The position numbers and the translations under genes were made by a program. 64,000 bases of DNA from Sebaldella termitidis ATCC 33386 (GTDB taxonomy: Bacteria; Fusobacteriota; Fusobacteriia; Fusobacteriales; Leptotrichiaceae). Where the stretch lies: assembly GCF_000024405.1 (NCBI RefSeq), contig NC_013517.1:1364001-1428000 (forward strand). Reading direction: 5' to 3'. A model generated the notes under the pieces. It had not been told where the DNA came from. It ran no database searches and was given only the letters and a program-made list of their open reading frames with translations. How positions within the stretch are numbered: position 1 is the first letter of the stretch; each line of letters begins with the position of its first letter. Below, piece by piece: positions 16,505-25,358 of the stretch.

Positions 16505-17296
16505 ATGGCAAATGTGAAAATAAAAAAGAAAAAAGATGATGGCGGATATGAACAGCTATATCCGCATACACTTGCAAAAAATGTGATGACAGGAACAGGT
16601 AATGTAGATACGGATATAATCATGCTGAGACAAAGAATAGTAAATTTAGAATATACTAAAACTCCTGTAGTAATTGAAGTACAGGAAAAATATTCAGACG
16701 GAGAATACCAATTCTATGAAGCTTCAAGTTTTCATGCATGGCATTTTCAAAATACAGAAGCCAATTTGAAGATAGTATTTAATGAAACAAATCGGGGTGG
16801 AAATATAGTAATAGATGCTACCGATGATATGGGAATGACTATGAATTACCCTATTTTAGCAGGACTTTATGACAGAAAATTTGAAGACGGCGAAATAAAG
16901 CCTGGGAAGATATATGATCTTTTATATCACAATTACCAGTTTTATTTGACAGGTAGTGATTCTGGCAGGGATGACTTATTTTTCAAAAAACTAAATATAG
17001 CTATATCAGCATCAAACAACATTGTGCTAATGAATGCCTATCTTTCAGGAAATGTTTTAATAGTGAATGGTTTTCTTACTGATCCTACAACATTTAATTC
17101 AGCGGCACCCAGTACTGAATTTGTCAATTTGGGTACAATGATACCTGAAATTAAAGATTATATAGTAGTTGCAGAACCGATAGCAAGTATGAATTTGATA
17201 TTGAGTCCAAATTTTGCACTTACTAAAAGTACATCAGCTTCACCATTTTATACTAATCATCATTTTACGATTATAGCAGGTATTACAAAAAGATAA
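16505..17296 (+). CDS. Phage tail fibre protein (distal, receptor-binding candidate)
   Basis: 263 residues, ATG after GTGATTAAGT. The N-terminus (VKIKKKKDDGGYEQLYPHTLAKNV) resembles the start of the preceding protein, a repeated attachment motif KKG/GGYEQLYPHT seen in phage appendage proteins. The rest is strand-rich. It is the last structural gene before lysis, a common place for the receptor-binding protein. Function by position only. Confidence 0.55.
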   Translation: MANVKIKKKKDDGGYEQLYPHTLAKNVMTGTGNVDTDIIMLRQRIVNLEYTKTPVVIEVQEKYSDGEYQFYEASSFHAWHFQNTEANLKIVFNETNRGGNIVIDATDDMGMTMNYPILAGLYDRKFEDGEIKPGKIYDLLYHNYQFYLTGSDSGRDDLFFKKLNIAISASNNIVLMNAYLSGNVLIVNGFLTDPTTFNSAAPSTEFVNLGTMIPEIKDYIVVAEPIASMNLILSPNFALTKSTSASPFYTNHHFTIIAGITKR

Positions 17297-17306
17297 GGAG
17301 GAAAAC

Positions 17307-18050
17307 ATGGAACACAGATATAAAGACCCGAAAGAGCTTATCGGGATAGAATTTGAAGAATCAGGACAAACTTATAAAATAACCGGAATAGGAGAAACAA
17401 CAGAGGAATTCATGACACTGTTTACAGAAAAAGTAAAAGAGGAAATAATTAATTGGAATGGAAAAGTACTTATTGATGTAGGTCACGGTGGAACCAAAAC
17501 CACATCAAGTGGCAAAAAATACAGAGATTACGGAGCTGTAAACGATAAGTCAAAAGTGGACGAATTTACATGGAATCATGACTTTGTTATGAGATATATA
17601 ATTCCAGAATTAAATGCATCTGGAATAGCAAATAAAGTAGTTTTAAGAAGCACAAATATAACAAAACTTGTTACTGATTTAAATAAAGAATCAGGAAAAG
17701 ATGATATTATTCTATCTTTTCACCTGAACAGTGATATAAAAGCTTCTGGAACAGAGACATTGTACTGGCATACAAGTGAAAAAGGCAAAAAGCTTGCGGG
17801 ACTAATTCAAAAAGGACTGGTAGGAGTTTTAGGGTTGCCGGACAGAGGAATCAAAATAAGAAGAAAACCTTTAGATAATGCTGATGCATTAAATCAAAGA
17901 GGTTGGACAATGTTTAAAGATACCAAAGTTCCATTTGTAATGTTAGAAAGTTTCTTTATTACAAATGACGGGGATCTCAAAAGAGGAAATGAAAAAAAGG
18001 CAGAGTTAGCAAAAGCTGTGGTATCAGCAATAAAAGAATATATAAAATAA
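17307..18050 (+). CDS. Endolysin, N-acetylmuramoyl-L-alanine amidase (Amidase_3)
   Basis: 247 residues, ATG preceded by AAGGAGGAA. After an N-terminal 45-residue stretch with no clear family, the Amidase_3 zinc enzyme begins: IDVGHGG (zinc His, about residue 60), Glu in the DEFTWNHDF helix, SFHLNSD (second zinc His), and the catalytic Glu of MLESFF near residue 214. It cleaves the bond between MurNAc and L-Ala of the peptidoglycan stem. No signal peptide, so export depends on the holin encoded downstream. Confidence 0.9.
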   Translation: MEHRYKDPKELIGIEFEESGQTYKITGIGETTEEFMTLFTEKVKEEIINWNGKVLIDVGHGGTKTTSSGKKYRDYGAVNDKSKVDEFTWNHDFVMRYIIPELNASGIANKVVLRSTNITKLVTDLNKESGKDDIILSFHLNSDIKASGTETLYWHTSEKGKKLAGLIQKGLVGVLGLPDRGIKIRRKPLDNADALNQRGWTMFKDTKVPFVMLESFFITNDGDLKRGNEKKAELAKAVVSAIKEYIK

Positions 18051-18070
18051 AAAATAGGAGAGTGAGATAT

Positions 18071-18394
18071 ATGAAAGAATTAGCAGTGAAATTATTTATA
18101 GTAGGGAAAATCAATGAATGGATAAGAAAAAGAATTCTGGAAGAGGAAATTACAGGAAAAGGAAAAAAAGGAGTGGAGAAACTTCAAAATATACTTGATG
18201 AATATGTGTGGGATAATATACAAAAATTTATCGTAGCTGCTAAAGCAAAAGACAATAAATTTATTCCGAATTTTATAGAAACATTTTCAGAAGATATCTT
18301 TGATTCTGTATTCCAAGATACAAAAAAAACTCTGGATTTAAGAAACTTATTAGAAAGCATATTACTAGAAGAAAAGCAGGCAATAGGAATCTAA
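18071..18394 (+). CDS. Small phage protein in lysis cassette, unknown function
   Basis: 107 residues from ATG 18071, with AGGAG 10 bases upstream; the in-frame GTG at 18062 is too near the ribosome site. Helical, basic N-terminus (MKELAVKLFIVGKINEWIRKRI). No transmembrane segment of sufficient length. It lies between amidase and holin, so a role in lysis timing or an accessory one is possible, but nothing in the sequence shows it. Confidence 0.55.
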   Translation: MKELAVKLFIVGKINEWIRKRILEEEITGKGKKGVEKLQNILDEYVWDNIQKFIVAAKAKDNKFIPNFIETFSEDIFDSVFQDTKKTLDLRNLLESILLEEKQAIGI

Positions 18395-18410
18395 GAATAA
18401 GGAGAATACC

Positions 18411-18818
18411 ATGACAACAAAAATAGAGTATTCAGTTGTATTTTCAGTAATAGGAAGTTTTGTATTTTATTTTTTGGGTGGTGCCGATACGTTACTAAAA
18501 GTGACGGTCAGCCTTATCCTTTTAGATTATCTGACAGGATTTATAAAAGCGATAATGACAACTGGACTTAATTCAAATAAAGGTTTAAAAGGAATACTAA
18601 GAAAAACAATGTATTTATCAGCAATAATATTATCAGTATTATTGGATAAAGTAACACATTTAAATGAAGCAGGGCTAAGTTTTCGGACTATAATGTTATT
18701 ATATATGATAGGAACAGAAGGAATATCAATACTGGAAAACCTATCAATTATGGGAATAAAAATGCCAAAAAAGATAGAAAATATGTTAGAAAAATTGAAA
18801 GATGAAGTACCTAGATAA
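18411..18818 (+). CDS. Phage holin, Holin_4/TcdE-like family
   Basis: 135 residues, ATG after AAGGAGAA. Three to four hydrophobic segments (VVFSVIGSFVFYFLGGADTL; VTVSLILLDYLTGFIKAI; TMYLSAIILSVLLD; TIMLLYMIGTEG). LLDYLTG followed by the SNKGLKGILRK loop and the GTEGISILENLSIMG end are hallmarks of Phage_holin_4_1 proteins. It would form the membrane lesion that lets the amidase out. A remnant of a second holin of the same type lies at 22848-22979. Confidence 0.9.
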   Translation: MTTKIEYSVVFSVIGSFVFYFLGGADTLLKVTVSLILLDYLTGFIKAIMTTGLNSNKGLKGILRKTMYLSAIILSVLLDKVTHLNEAGLSFRTIMLLYMIGTEGISILENLSIMGIKMPKKIENMLEKLKDEVPR

Positions 18819-18883
18819 GTGGGTTCTTTTTTTACTAATGAAATAACAGAAAAATAAATTAATTTTTTAGAAATGCTTTTTTA

Positions 18884-18912
18884 TTGATTAAATATTTTTT
18901 TTATTATATAAT
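18884..18912 (+). promoter_or_regulatory. Promoter of the nuclease-ATPase module
   Basis: TTGATT (18884-18889), 17-base spacer, TATAAT (18907-18912), 28 bases before the ATG at 18940. It gives this module transcription of its own, apart from the phage late operon. Confidence 0.65.
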
Positions 18913-18939
18913 AATAAAAAATATTAAACTGGAGGCACA

Positions 18940-19965
18940 ATGTTGAGTGAAACTAAAGTTGATTTTGGTGGAGTGGAAGCAATAAGAGGATTTACTTATC
19001 AAAAAGCTGTCACAGCTCTTATTTTATTATTGAATTATAATAATGAAACCCTTTGGGTAGTGCCAGAAGGATATGAAGATATAGATGTTCATTTAGAAGA
19101 AAATCTTTATTATATTCAAGTAAAATCAAAATCATTAACAACTTCTAAACTAATCGTACCAGATAAGAATCAAGAATACTCAATAATTGAAAAATTGCAT
19201 AATAATAAAATAAATAGTGAAAATTTAAATTTTAAAATAGTTTGTATTGATTGTGATTGTATTAAAGAAGATAGTGCAGAAGCAACAGTATTATTTACTC
19301 GAACAGATACCCATATTAATAAATATAAGTATGGAATTGATATAGGAAAAATAGAAAAATCTAGAGCATACAAAAAGTTTAATGATAGTAAAAAAGAAAA
19401 TTTGAAAGAAATTGCTAAAAAGATATATGTATATAAAACTCCCTTTACAAAAGAATTAGATAGTTATTGGACATATTTATTAGGGGTTTTGACGGGAAAA
19501 AATATTGTTACAAATGATCATAAGGGGAAAAATACATTAATTTTAATTGATAGTATTATAAAGGCTAAGACGCAGATCAAGTTTTTAAATGATCAAGTTT
19601 ATGAAGATAAAAAAATACATACAAGTATGATAAAACCACTTATTGAGACAAATAAAATGTCAGCATTATTTAATGAGTGTTTGGAAGAGATAGGATATGG
19701 AATTTTACAAAAAGATGAAATAAATCAAGCTAAAGCAATGATTGCTATTCCTTTAATTTCTGATAGACATTATTCTTATATAGAGTCTTGTTTAAATGAT
19801 TTGAGCTATTTAAAATCATTAAGATATAAAATAAAAGATTACATTGATTTTTCTTTAGGAGAAATAAAGAAAAATGAACAAATTATGAATGAATTATCAG
19901 AGAATGATATAATAGCAAGAATTGTTTTATACTATGTCAGAAAGGAGTTTCAGCATGACATTTGA
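18940..19965 (+). CDS. Probable nuclease of a two-gene defence module (DUF4297-like N-terminus)
   Basis: 341 residues, ATG 18940 with GGAGG upstream. The N-terminus has RGFTYQKAVTALILLLNY, then VPEGYEDIDVHLEENLYYIQVKSK. Conserved Gly-aromatic-Tyr-Gln, Glu-Asp-hydrophobic-Asp and Gln-Val-Lys are the arrangement of DUF4297/Cap4-type PD-(D/E)xK-like nucleases (E/D and QxK as metal site). The rest is helical with no clear family. It overlaps the next gene by 11 bases, so the two are co-translated. Base composition is even more AT-rich than the phage genes beside it. Nuclease assignment is by motif only; a non-catalytic sensor is possible. Confidence 0.55.
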   Translation: MLSETKVDFGGVEAIRGFTYQKAVTALILLLNYNNETLWVVPEGYEDIDVHLEENLYYIQVKSKSLTTSKLIVPDKNQEYSIIEKLHNNKINSENLNFKIVCIDCDCIKEDSAEATVLFTRTDTHINKYKYGIDIGKIEKSRAYKKFNDSKKENLKEIAKKIYVYKTPFTKELDSYWTYLLGVLTGKNIVTNDHKGKNTLILIDSIIKAKTQIKFLNDQVYEDKKIHTSMIKPLIETNKMSALFNECLEEIGYGILQKDEINQAKAMIAIPLISDRHYSYIESCLNDLSYLKSLRYKIKDYIDFSLGEIKKNEQIMNELSENDIIARIVLYYVRKEFQHDI

Positions 19966-21628
19966 TAAATTTATTATTTTAGATTATGTTAATAAAAAAT
20001 CATTGAAGCTAGAATTTTCTAACACACAAAACTTAATAGTTGGAAAAAGAAATAAAATAGGAAAATCAAGTATTGTAAAATCATTATTTTATACATTAGG
20101 TTATAATAATGGAAGTTCTATGCCTGATGGTTGGATATATAATAATATGAAATTTAAATTATTTTTTACTAATAATGGCGAAAGTAGTTACATAATTAGA
20201 CATCAAGATTTATTCTATGTGGAAGGCAGTGAAAAACCATTAGATGAAAAGGAGTATAGATATTGGTTTCAAAATTTACTTGGTATAGATTATAGATTAA
20301 AATTAAGTAGAGAAAAAGAAATACAAAATGCGAATGAATATAAAATATATGCTTCAGCAGTAATTATGCCATTTTATATTGATCAAGATATTTCATGGCG
20401 TGGAACTCCTTATAAATCAGAAGTCATGGGAATGTATGGGCAAAGTTCATATAAAAATATGTTTGAAAAATTATTTTCTGTTTCAGACGATAAAATTACT
20501 AAATTGAAAGAAAAAATTAAAAAATTTAAAGATGAAAATAAAAAACTATTAGAAAAAATTTCTGTTCTTGAAGAATTAATAGAGGAGCAAATAAAACAAA
20601 AAAATAGTAGTATACAGTATGATGAAGAATATTTTGAGAAGAGAGAAGAGTATCTAAAAATTCTTAGTAAAATAAATGATGAAATACAAAATAATACTAA
20701 AGAAAAAATGAAAATCTCTGAAAAATTAAATACGATATTTTCTGAATTAAATCATTTAGAAGAAATAAAAAAGATGTTGGAGAAAAAAAATAAGAACTTG
20801 ATGGGAGTATGTAAACATTGTGGTTCATCTTCTTCAATAACGCAATTAGCGGATAGACTTACAGTTATGAATAATATTGATGAAATAAGCTATCAAATTG
20901 ATACTACTAGAAAAAGCATGGAATTAGAGCAACAAACAATGAATGAGTTTATTGAAAGAGAAAAGAAAGTAAAAAATATTTATAATGAGTATATGAGTAT
21001 AATAAAAAGAGAACCAGACTTAAAATCCATTGATAGTTATATTCAAAATTCAGCAGAAAGTTTGGCAAGTGATGTTCTTATAAAAAAGAAAGAAAAAGCA
21101 GGAACAAAAGTAGGAACAAATATTGTAGAAATAAAGAAAAATGAAAGTTTATTGCGTACTTTGGAATCTAAACAACAAAAGAAAACAGCTGAAATATCTA
21201 AAAAATATGAAGAATTGTTTTTAGATATAATATCAAGCTCATTAACTTCAATTTCAAATTATACATTAAAAGACTATCCTTTTTTAAATTTTACTAAAAT
21301 TAAAGGTAGTGGTACCGATGCAAATCTTAAAACTTATTTAGTATACTTAATATATTTTAATTTATTAAATTCATATTCAGAAGTAAAGATTCCTTTTTTA
21401 ATTGATTCTTTCATAACAACAGAGCTTGATATTGAAAATAAAAAAGAAATGTTTAGTGCAGTATCAAAATACTTTTTAGAATTAGATTCTCAAACTTTTT
21501 TTACAGTTATTGAAGAAAATTTAGAATATATAACGAACCATGAAAAATATAAAAAACATTTTATACATTCGAAACCAATATTAAAAGATGAAAATTATGA
21601 GGAAAATTTAGAAGAATTTAAATTATAA
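19955..21628 (+). CDS. SMC/Rad50-like ABC ATPase with CxxC hook, partner of the nuclease
   Basis: 557 residues from ATG 19955 (AAAGGAG 8 bases upstream); an earlier in-frame ATG at 19922 has no ribosome site. Walker A is GKRNKIGKSS near residues 30-39. Residues about 180-260 and 310-400 are coiled coil, and between them sits VCKHCGSS, a CxxC as in the Rad50 zinc hook. Toward the C-terminus come GSGTDANLKTYLVYL (ABC signature region) and PFLIDSFI (Walker B, with Ser where Glu is usual). Together with the upstream nuclease-like protein this resembles ABC-type anti-phage systems (ABC-3C or Rad50-like). It lies behind prophage lysis genes, a typical place for superinfection-exclusion cargo. Confidence 0.7.
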   Translation: MTFDKFIILDYVNKKSLKLEFSNTQNLIVGKRNKIGKSSIVKSLFYTLGYNNGSSMPDGWIYNNMKFKLFFTNNGESSYIIRHQDLFYVEGSEKPLDEKEYRYWFQNLLGIDYRLKLSREKEIQNANEYKIYASAVIMPFYIDQDISWRGTPYKSEVMGMYGQSSYKNMFEKLFSVSDDKITKLKEKIKKFKDENKKLLEKISVLEELIEEQIKQKNSSIQYDEEYFEKREEYLKILSKINDEIQNNTKEKMKISEKLNTIFSELNHLEEIKKMLEKKNKNLMGVCKHCGSSSSITQLADRLTVMNNIDEISYQIDTTRKSMELEQQTMNEFIEREKKVKNIYNEYMSIIKREPDLKSIDSYIQNSAESLASDVLIKKKEKAGTKVGTNIVEIKKNESLLRTLESKQQKKTAEISKKYEELFLDIISSSLTSISNYTLKDYPFLNFTKIKGSGTDANLKTYLVYLIYFNLLNSYSEVKIPFLIDSFITTELDIENKKEMFSAVSKYFLELDSQTFFTVIEENLEYITNHEKYKKHFIHSKPILKDENYEENLEEFKL

Positions 21629-21956
21629 AAATATTTCATATGTAGAGGAGTCATTATGCTACTTTCTTATTTGACAAAATAAATATTGACAGATATTATA
21701 AGAATTAATAAAATATTCTGAGCGCAGATATACTTTTATAGTATAGTCTATCTAGAAGTAAGTAGTAAAAAAGTAGGAAAGACCTATTGAAAAATCAATA
21801 TTTTATCAATGATATTAATAAGAGTATTAATTGGATAAAATAAGTTTGAGGCTAGATAACATCATGAGTTTTAGAAAAAGATATTTAAGAGTTTGGATAA
21901 GTAAAAATAAGAAGAGTACAATTAAATATTATATGGAAAAGTATTTAGGAATAAAA
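21629..21956 (+). other. Gap with orphan promoter and short relic frame
   Basis: A consensus promoter TTGACA (21686-21691), 17-base spacer, TAAAAT (21709-21714) points right, but no gene follows. The transcript would start with an imperfect hairpin around AGATATAC/GTATAGTCT (21728-21752). A 32-codon frame at 21865-21962 (MSFRKRYLRVW...) has no ribosome site and begins like the holin relic at 22848 (MSFR), so it may be another relic. Confidence 0.4.
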
Positions 21957-21985
21957 AAATGAGCTAAACTTTGCTCATTTTTTGT
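21957..21985. terminator. Bidirectional intrinsic terminator
   Basis: Stem ATGAGC / GCTCAT with an 8-base loop, followed by TTTTTT on + and preceded by A-rich sequence, so it works both ways. It separates the region behind the defence module from the convergent membrane protein gene. Confidence 0.7.
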
Positions 21986-21987
21986 TA

Positions 21988-22671
21988 TCATAGTACTTCT
22001 TTTTTTAGCGCTTCTGTTGATAAATAATAATATTTTCTACAAATTTTTAGAATCTTATATTTTTCCATGTTATTAGAATCTTTTAGAAGTGATTTGAAAT
22101 TTTTTTTATTTTTTCTTCGAAATAAAAATTTAATTTTAAAATAAGATTCAAAATTTGAAACTTCTAACTTGAAAAAAATATTTAAATCATTGAGAATGAT
22201 AAAGTTTTCTCTTTGTTTAACATTTTTACTGATTTCTTTTAGAGCAAAATCCATTTCAATTTTTTGCTTGTAAATATTTTTAATAACATTAATATCAAAT
22301 ATATTTTCCCACTCAAGTATAATATCTAAAGTAAGGAGAATTAAAAAACAAAACAGTATAAAAGAATAGAAAGAAGAAAAGTATACCAATAGGGGATCTT
22401 TGATTTCAATATTCCAAAAAAGATTAAAGTAAAATATGAAAATAAAAAAAATAATAGCAAAAATAACATGTTTTGAAATTTTATTATTATGAGATTTTAT
22501 TCCATATAGTAAAATACCACTTAGATATGAAAAAATAACAAAATTAGAACTTAGTGATGAAATATCCAATTTAATATATCTTTTTAAGTCATATGTAAAA
22601 TAAATAATTATTAAACAAATATAAATGCCTATAATTAATTTATAATTGTGGAATCTGTATTTTTTTTTCAT
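21988..22671 (-). CDS. Membrane protein, unknown function
   Basis: 227 residues; ATG 22671 preceded (minus strand) by TAGGAGG. Four hydrophobic segments in the first 115 residues (KLIIGIYICLIIIYFTY; NFVIFSYLSGILLYG; HVIFAIIFFIFIFYFNLF; FILFCFLILLTLDIIL), then a basic cytoplasmic tail rich in Lys and Phe. The junction LTLDIILEWENIFDI resembles GVLLEWEIHIDI in the membrane protein at 46438, so the two may belong to one family. No known family recognised. Confidence 0.6.
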   Translation of the reverse strand: MKKKYRFHNYKLIIGIYICLIIIYFTYDLKRYIKLDISSLSSNFVIFSYLSGILLYGIKSHNNKISKHVIFAIIFFIFIFYFNLFWNIEIKDPLLVYFSSFYSFILFCFLILLTLDIILEWENIFDINVIKNIYKQKIEMDFALKEISKNVKQRENFIILNDLNIFFKLEVSNFESYFKIKFLFRRKNKKNFKSLLKDSNNMEKYKILKICRKYYYLSTEALKKEVL

Positions 22672-22847
22672 AAATCCTCCTAAATAAAATATAAACTAAG
22701 TATAGCAAAAAGTTGATAAAAAACAAAGAAATTATTAGAATACTGATTTTCACATAAAAAAATATTAAGAACGAGAAATTATGTTTTGTTTACATAAAAC
22801 AAAGAAAAATAAAAGTAAAAAAGCAATATCTTTAATCAGATAACAGT

Positions 22848-22979
22848 ATGAGTTTTCGGATATTGGTGCTTATAATAGCAAATGAGGGAATATCAATACT
22901 GGAAAATATATCAGAAATGGGAGTACCGATACCCGGATTTTTAAAGAAGGTATTTGAAAGACTGGATAAGAATGAATAG
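22848..22979 (+). pseudogene. Holin relic (C-terminal 43 residues)
   Basis: The frame MSFRILVLIIANEGISILE...FLKKVFERLDKNE matches the end of the intact holin at 18411 (LSFRTIMLLYMIGTEGISIL...MPKKIENMLEKL). The N-terminal half with the first membrane segments is gone and there is no ribosome site. It marks the remains of a second prophage lysis region. Confidence 0.75.
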
Positions 22980-23006
22980 AACCTGATTAATTTCAGGTTT
23001 CTTTTA
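22980..23006 (+). terminator. Intrinsic terminator behind the holin relic
   Basis: Stem AACCTGA / TCAGGTT with loop TTAATT, then TCTTTTATTT. It directly follows the stop of the holin relic, so it is likely the old phage lysis terminator. Confidence 0.65.
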
Positions 23007-23060
23007 TTTAAAATGAAATTATGTTATAATACTATAGATTATTTTAAGGAGGGAAAAACA

Positions 23061-23237
23061 ATGGGATGGATCATGGTATCAGTAAGTGTTCTTTATCTTT
23101 CAATATTTGGATATAGGGTAGCAAAAGGGCATTCTTTTAACTATAGACCTAAATTTTTAATTGCGTTTATTATTATATTTATTTTAGGTGTTTACTGCCT
23201 AATTACAGGTGAAGATATATCTAAATATGTAGGATAA
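23061..23237 (+). CDS. Small two-helix membrane protein
   Basis: 58 residues from ATG 23061 with AAGGAGGG 8 bases upstream; an earlier in-frame ATG at 23013 lacks a ribosome site. Two membrane segments (MGWIMVSVSVLYLSIFGY; FLIAFIIIFILGVYCLIT) joined by a basic loop (RVAKGHSFNYRPK). A TATAAT box lies at 23024-23029. No family recognised. Confidence 0.6.
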   Translation: MGWIMVSVSVLYLSIFGYRVAKGHSFNYRPKFLIAFIIIFILGVYCLITGEDISKYVG

Positions 23238-23282
23238 GTTGAAAAATGCAATTAAAAATATTAATTTAAATAGGGGAATAAA

Positions 23283-23822
23283 ATGAAAAAGATAATTTTA
23301 GTTTTATTTAGTCTAATATTTTTAACAGGATATTCTTGTGATCCGGCTTATATAGATTTTTTACAAGAAGCCAACATTCCAGAAGATAGTAAGAATTTGA
23401 AATTATATGAAGATTCAAGTGAAGATTATAGTAATAACCTAATCTTTAGATTAGGAAATGACTTATATGTATACGGGAAGAAATTTCTAAAAGTTGACGA
23501 TAAATCATATGAATACTTAGGGAATGGGTATTATAAAAATGGAGAAACAATCTATTTTTTTACTAGAAAAGTTGCTAAAATAAAAGGTGAACACAAAATA
23601 AAAACTTCTGTTAAAATTAAAACAAATGGCAGCATGAAAGGCACGAGTTGTGAAGGGGCATTCCATGACTATACCTATTATTTGGAAATAGACGGAATGA
23701 AATTTAAAAATGATAGAAAAGAAGAAAACTTTTTAAATTTACTGATAAACCATATAAAAAGTTTAAGAGATCATCTATTTGGTTCTTTTTTATCAGAATT
23801 TAAGTATAAAACCTCCCAATAA
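23283..23822 (+). CDS. Secreted DKNYY-like protein
   Basis: 179 residues with a signal peptide (MKKIILVLFSLIFLTGYSC); Cys 19 is followed by Asp but the lipobox is poor, so lipoprotein status is unsure. Residues 55-100 contain a DKNYY-type repeat: NDLYVYGKKFLKVDDKSYEYLGNGYYKNGETIYFF. Intact relatives with more repeats lie at 38177 and 61749. Envelope-exposed; molecular role of this family is unknown. Start ATG preceded by AATAGGGGAAT. Confidence 0.6.
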   Translation: MKKIILVLFSLIFLTGYSCDPAYIDFLQEANIPEDSKNLKLYEDSSEDYSNNLIFRLGNDLYVYGKKFLKVDDKSYEYLGNGYYKNGETIYFFTRKVAKIKGEHKIKTSVKIKTNGSMKGTSCEGAFHDYTYYLEIDGMKFKNDRKEENFLNLLINHIKSLRDHLFGSFLSEFKYKTSQ

Positions 23823-24159
23823 TAGAGAGGCAATCAAAATCTCATAATTAGGGAAAGGAATACATAAAAATTAAAAAAGTCAATACCTTTTATTTATATT
23901 TATGAATATGTTAACGGACTTATTCAAAGAAGCTTGATGAAAATAAATCGGTGATTCACAGCGCTTTTGAACCACTTGAAAATCCACATGGAAAATCTGA
24001 AGAGGAAGAAAGTAAAAAATAGAGAAATAGAAATGGAGTATGCATTATATGATCCAAAAATAGAAAAATATCTGGAGGATAATATCAAGTTTGTAGAAGA
24101 GTATGATCGGTCATCAGAAGCAACTTTTTTTAATAAATTAACTTAAAGGAGATGAATGA
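23823..24159 (+). other. Gap with decayed coding fragments
   Basis: No complete gene. The stretch near 23940-24020 reads as a broken frame (SFEPLENPHGKSEEEESKK-like in pieces) and a 37-codon frame at 24033-24146 (MEYALYDPKIEKYLEDNIKF...) has no ribosome site. The string AAAAAAGTCAATACCTTTTA at 23869 recurs, slightly changed, at 32331, so both are pieces of a repeated flank. Confidence 0.4.
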
Positions 24160-24585
24160 ATGAGAAAATCATTACTATTTTTACTTTTAGGAGCCTTTAT
24201 ATTTGGAGATATAGATATAGTGCCTAAAGATCCTTCAGGTGCATCATCGTTTTATTCAGGGCTGGTTGTACTTGCACCTAGTTATGCATCCGGATATTGG
24301 TCAGAGGGTTCTTCAAAAGCTTCAGAAGAATCAAGTGGAATAAAAGAGAAAGAAACACCAGAATTAACATATAAATATTATGAAACACTACTAGAAAAGA
24401 GGTTTGTAAAAGCAAACGAAGTGTTTACAGATATAGGTTTAAATAAATTGAAATTATTGGACGCAGATTTGGTTGAATTGACTGAAACGAAAGTAGGAAT
24501 ACTAGTAACAGATAAAAAAAGGAATTTGGCGTTAATTCCCCAAAAGGAAATACACTATGATTTAGTAGATAGAGTAATAAGATAG
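24160..24585 (+). CDS. Secreted protein, unknown function
   Basis: 141 residues, ATG 24160 with AAAGGAGATG upstream. N-terminal hydrophobic signal (MRKSLLFLLLGAFIFG), then a Ser/Gly-rich linker, and a C-terminal folded part (ELTYKYYETLLEKRFVKANEVFTDIG ... LALIPQKEIHYDLVDRVIR). The signal MRKSLLFLLLGAFIFG is similar to that of the septoil-knot protein at 26008. No family recognised. Confidence 0.55.
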   Translation: MRKSLLFLLLGAFIFGDIDIVPKDPSGASSFYSGLVVLAPSYASGYWSEGSSKASEESSGIKEKETPELTYKYYETLLEKRFVKANEVFTDIGLNKLKLLDADLVELTETKVGILVTDKKRNLALIPQKEIHYDLVDRVIR

Positions 24586-24727
24586 ATAAAATGTTCAAAA
24601 AAAACTATAAATCAATTGGATAAGATATTTTAAGTAATAAAAGATAGTTTATATAATCTGTAGGAAGATTCCTTTTTTGGGAAATATATGATAAAATGTA
24701 GTACAATAAAAAATAAGGAGATTTTAC

Positions 24728-25237
24728 ATGAAAAAGAGCATAATTTTGACAATTTTAATAAGTATATTAATTTTTGCAACATTAGCATATGCAAATGTTA
24801 TAAGAACTCAGCCAGTTGTAGAGGATGCAAAAAGTAATAGTAATAAGTCATTGCTTGTAGCAGAAGCAAAATCAAGTCTTAGTAAAGTTCAGAGAGAAAT
24901 AGCAGAAGATGAGGCAGAGATAATAAGTGATGAAAAAAAAATAACAGCAGAAATAGAGGAAGACAGAGTAAAATATAGAGATAAACCAGCAAAATTAGCT
25001 GAAAAAGAAAGAGAATATAAGGCAGATTTAGAAGAATTGAATTTTGATAAGAAAGAATTGCAGTTTAAAAAAGATAATATTGATTTGTTAGTACAAATAG
25101 AAGAAAAACGTTATCAAATTCATATTGCGAAAAGAAGCGGAAATTCAGATTGGGCAGTAATAGAAAAGTTAATAACTGAAAGAAATGCTTTGGAAGCAGA
25201 CTATGAGAGAAAAAAAGCAAATGCTTTATATAAGTAA
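24728..25237 (+). CDS. Exported coiled-coil protein (FadA-like layout)
   Basis: 169 residues; ATG preceded by AAGGAG. A signal peptide (MKKSIILTILISILIFATLAYA, cut after AYA) precedes a long charged coiled coil, residues 40-169 (LVAEAKSSLSKVQREIAEDEAEI... opens it). Size and layout resemble fusobacterial FadA adhesins, which are short exported alpha-helical hairpins, but I see no specific sequence match. A chaperone-like or envelope-spacer role is equally possible. Confidence 0.55.
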   Translation: MKKSIILTILISILIFATLAYANVIRTQPVVEDAKSNSNKSLLVAEAKSSLSKVQREIAEDEAEIISDEKKITAEIEEDRVKYRDKPAKLAEKEREYKADLEELNFDKKELQFKKDNIDLLVQIEEKRYQIHIAKRSGNSDWAVIEKLITERNALEADYERKKANALYK

Positions 25238-25283
25238 AACGGAAATAACATGAATTGTTGTATAATATAATTTTAATTGTTTG

Positions 25284-25308
25284 AGAACCTAAAAAAAGGT
25301 TCTTTTTT
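25284..25308 (+). terminator. Intrinsic terminator
   Basis: Stem AGAACCT / AGGTTCT, loop of six A, followed by TTTTT. It ends the coiled-coil gene. Confidence 0.75.
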
Positions 25309-25358
25309 ATTTTATATATTTCGTGTATAATTATAAAAAATAAAGTGAGGTGGTTAAT

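Noticed and set aside
24728-25237. Firm FadA adhesin assignment
   Set aside because: Only the layout (signal peptide and coiled coil) fits; no specific sequence match could be seen.
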